A stretch of 12,842 nt of DNA from Candidatus Gottesmanbacteria bacterium (GTDB lineage Bacteria > Patescibacteriota > Microgenomatia > UBA10105 > UBA927). The first letter of the stretch is position 1. Each line of letters begins with the position of its first letter. Below the pieces are notes generated by a model that was not told the origin of the DNA, did no database searches, and worked only from the letters and a program-made list of their open reading frames with translations. The stretch is taken from contig JACPFZ010000024.1 of assembly GCA_016182725.1 (NCBI GenBank), forward strand, positions 1-12,842. Direction: 5' to 3'. Shown piece after piece: positions 12,537-12,842 of this stretch. The translations under genes and the position numbers were made by a program.

Positions 12537-12842
12537 CTATGATAATCGAAGATATATTTCTTCTTGGAGTTTCGAAACATTCTCTCTAGCTTCAGAGAAA
12601 AGAACATAACCCAACCTTCCTTCTGGAATGCCATCTGAGACTGTTACTATAACTCCTTCTCTCTCCCCTTTTCCTATATAAAGTAGGTCGTCTAACCTTT
12701 GGAAAGCACTTTCTATGGACATTGGCGCGCAGGCATCAACGTCAGAAGATCGTATGTGTACTTTTTTTTCATAATTATTCCCAAAAATCTGCTTACCTAT
12801 TTCGTGGACATGAGTAGCTCCTGTTCTACGTAAGTTAGCTTC
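12537..12842 (-). CDS. ATP-grasp ligase, C-terminal part (PGM1-like peptide ligase), cut by window edge
   Basis: The frame is open from the window edge to TAG at 12537-12539 and gives 101 residues with no natural start, so the gene continues to the right. An ATG at 12722 is internal. The first visible residues, EANLRRTGATH, match the ATP-grasp metal and nucleotide motif E-x-N-x-R-x-x-G-x-T-H; E and N bind Mg2+. The remainder, with GKGEREGVIVTVSDGIPEGR, then LGYVLFSEARENV and a final helix, resembles the small C-terminal domain that follows ATP-grasp cores in peptide ligases such as PGM1. These enzymes activate a carboxylate as acyl-phosphate and join it to an amine. The substrate is unknown. 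Operon with the C45-family gene. Other ATP-grasp families remain possible because only the end is visible. Confidence 0.55.
   Translation of the reverse strand, partial: EANLRRTGATHVHEIGKQIFGNNYEKKVHIRSSDVDACAPMSIESAFQRLDDLLYIGKGEREGVIVTVSDGIPEGRLGYVLFSEARENVSKLQEEIYLRLS

Noticed and set aside
12537..12722. A complete 61-residue gene starting at 12722
   Set aside because: The frame is open to the window edge and the upstream residues contain an ATP-grasp motif, so this ATG is internal.
1..12842. CRISPR array, tRNA or rRNA genes
   Set aside because: No regularly spaced direct repeats and no cloverleaf or rRNA-like sequence were seen on reading either strand.

Overview
The window looks like chromosomal DNA of a Patescibacteria (Candidate Phyla Radiation) bacterium. 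Evidence for this: a DUF5679 zinc-knuckle protein, a tiny lysine-rich single-pass membrane protein of a type I associate with these genomes, a winged-helix/nucleotidyltransferase protein in operon with secDF, and DUF4446 and DUF3048 membrane proteins. Genes are tightly packed, with ATGA stop/start overlaps, a convergent 3' overlap and very short 5' leaders. TGA ends secF, secD, the DUF4446 gene and comM at natural protein ends, so the code is 11, not the Gly-TGA code 25. The placement rests on protein-family resemblance and not on a marker tree.

Layout. Positions 1-301 hold no gene but carry three sizeable inverted repeats. recJ (minus, 302-1951) and cca (plus, 1980-3371) diverge from a 28-bp intergenic region whose two -10 boxes overlap. 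The cca 3' end overlaps secF convergently. The minus strand from 7864 down to 3307 forms one block: DUF4446 protein, DUF3048 lipoprotein-like or membrane-anchored protein, a 60-bp hairpin element, HTH/nucleotidyltransferase, SecD, SecF. Divergent from this, on the plus strand, lie a 72-residue membrane miniprotein, a 46-residue DUF5679 protein with a clear terminator, and comM, also followed by a terminator.

From about 9.98 kb the sequence changes character. It contains a strong hairpin, a 106-bp nested palindrome, and a 452-bp IS5-like element with 15-bp terminal inverted repeats whose transposase has lost its catalytic middle. Beyond the element the DNA is markedly AT-richer. It encodes a diiron acyl-ACP-desaturase-like protein (plus strand) facing a minus-strand pair: a C45-family Ntn-hydrolase/acyltransferase and the C-terminal end of an ATP-grasp ligase of the PGM1 peptide-ligase type, cut by the window edge.

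Functionally the left 10 kb is housekeeping: DNA repair, tRNA 3'-end maturation, protein export and DNA uptake/recombination. The right 2.2 kb looks like an acquired accessory island. Its three predicted activities (amide-bond ligation, acyl transfer or amide hydrolysis, diiron oxidation/desaturation) would fit a small peptide or acyl-amide metabolite pathway. That pathway is the most interesting candidate for an undescribed system here, but it is an inference from families and adjacency, not shown by the sequence.
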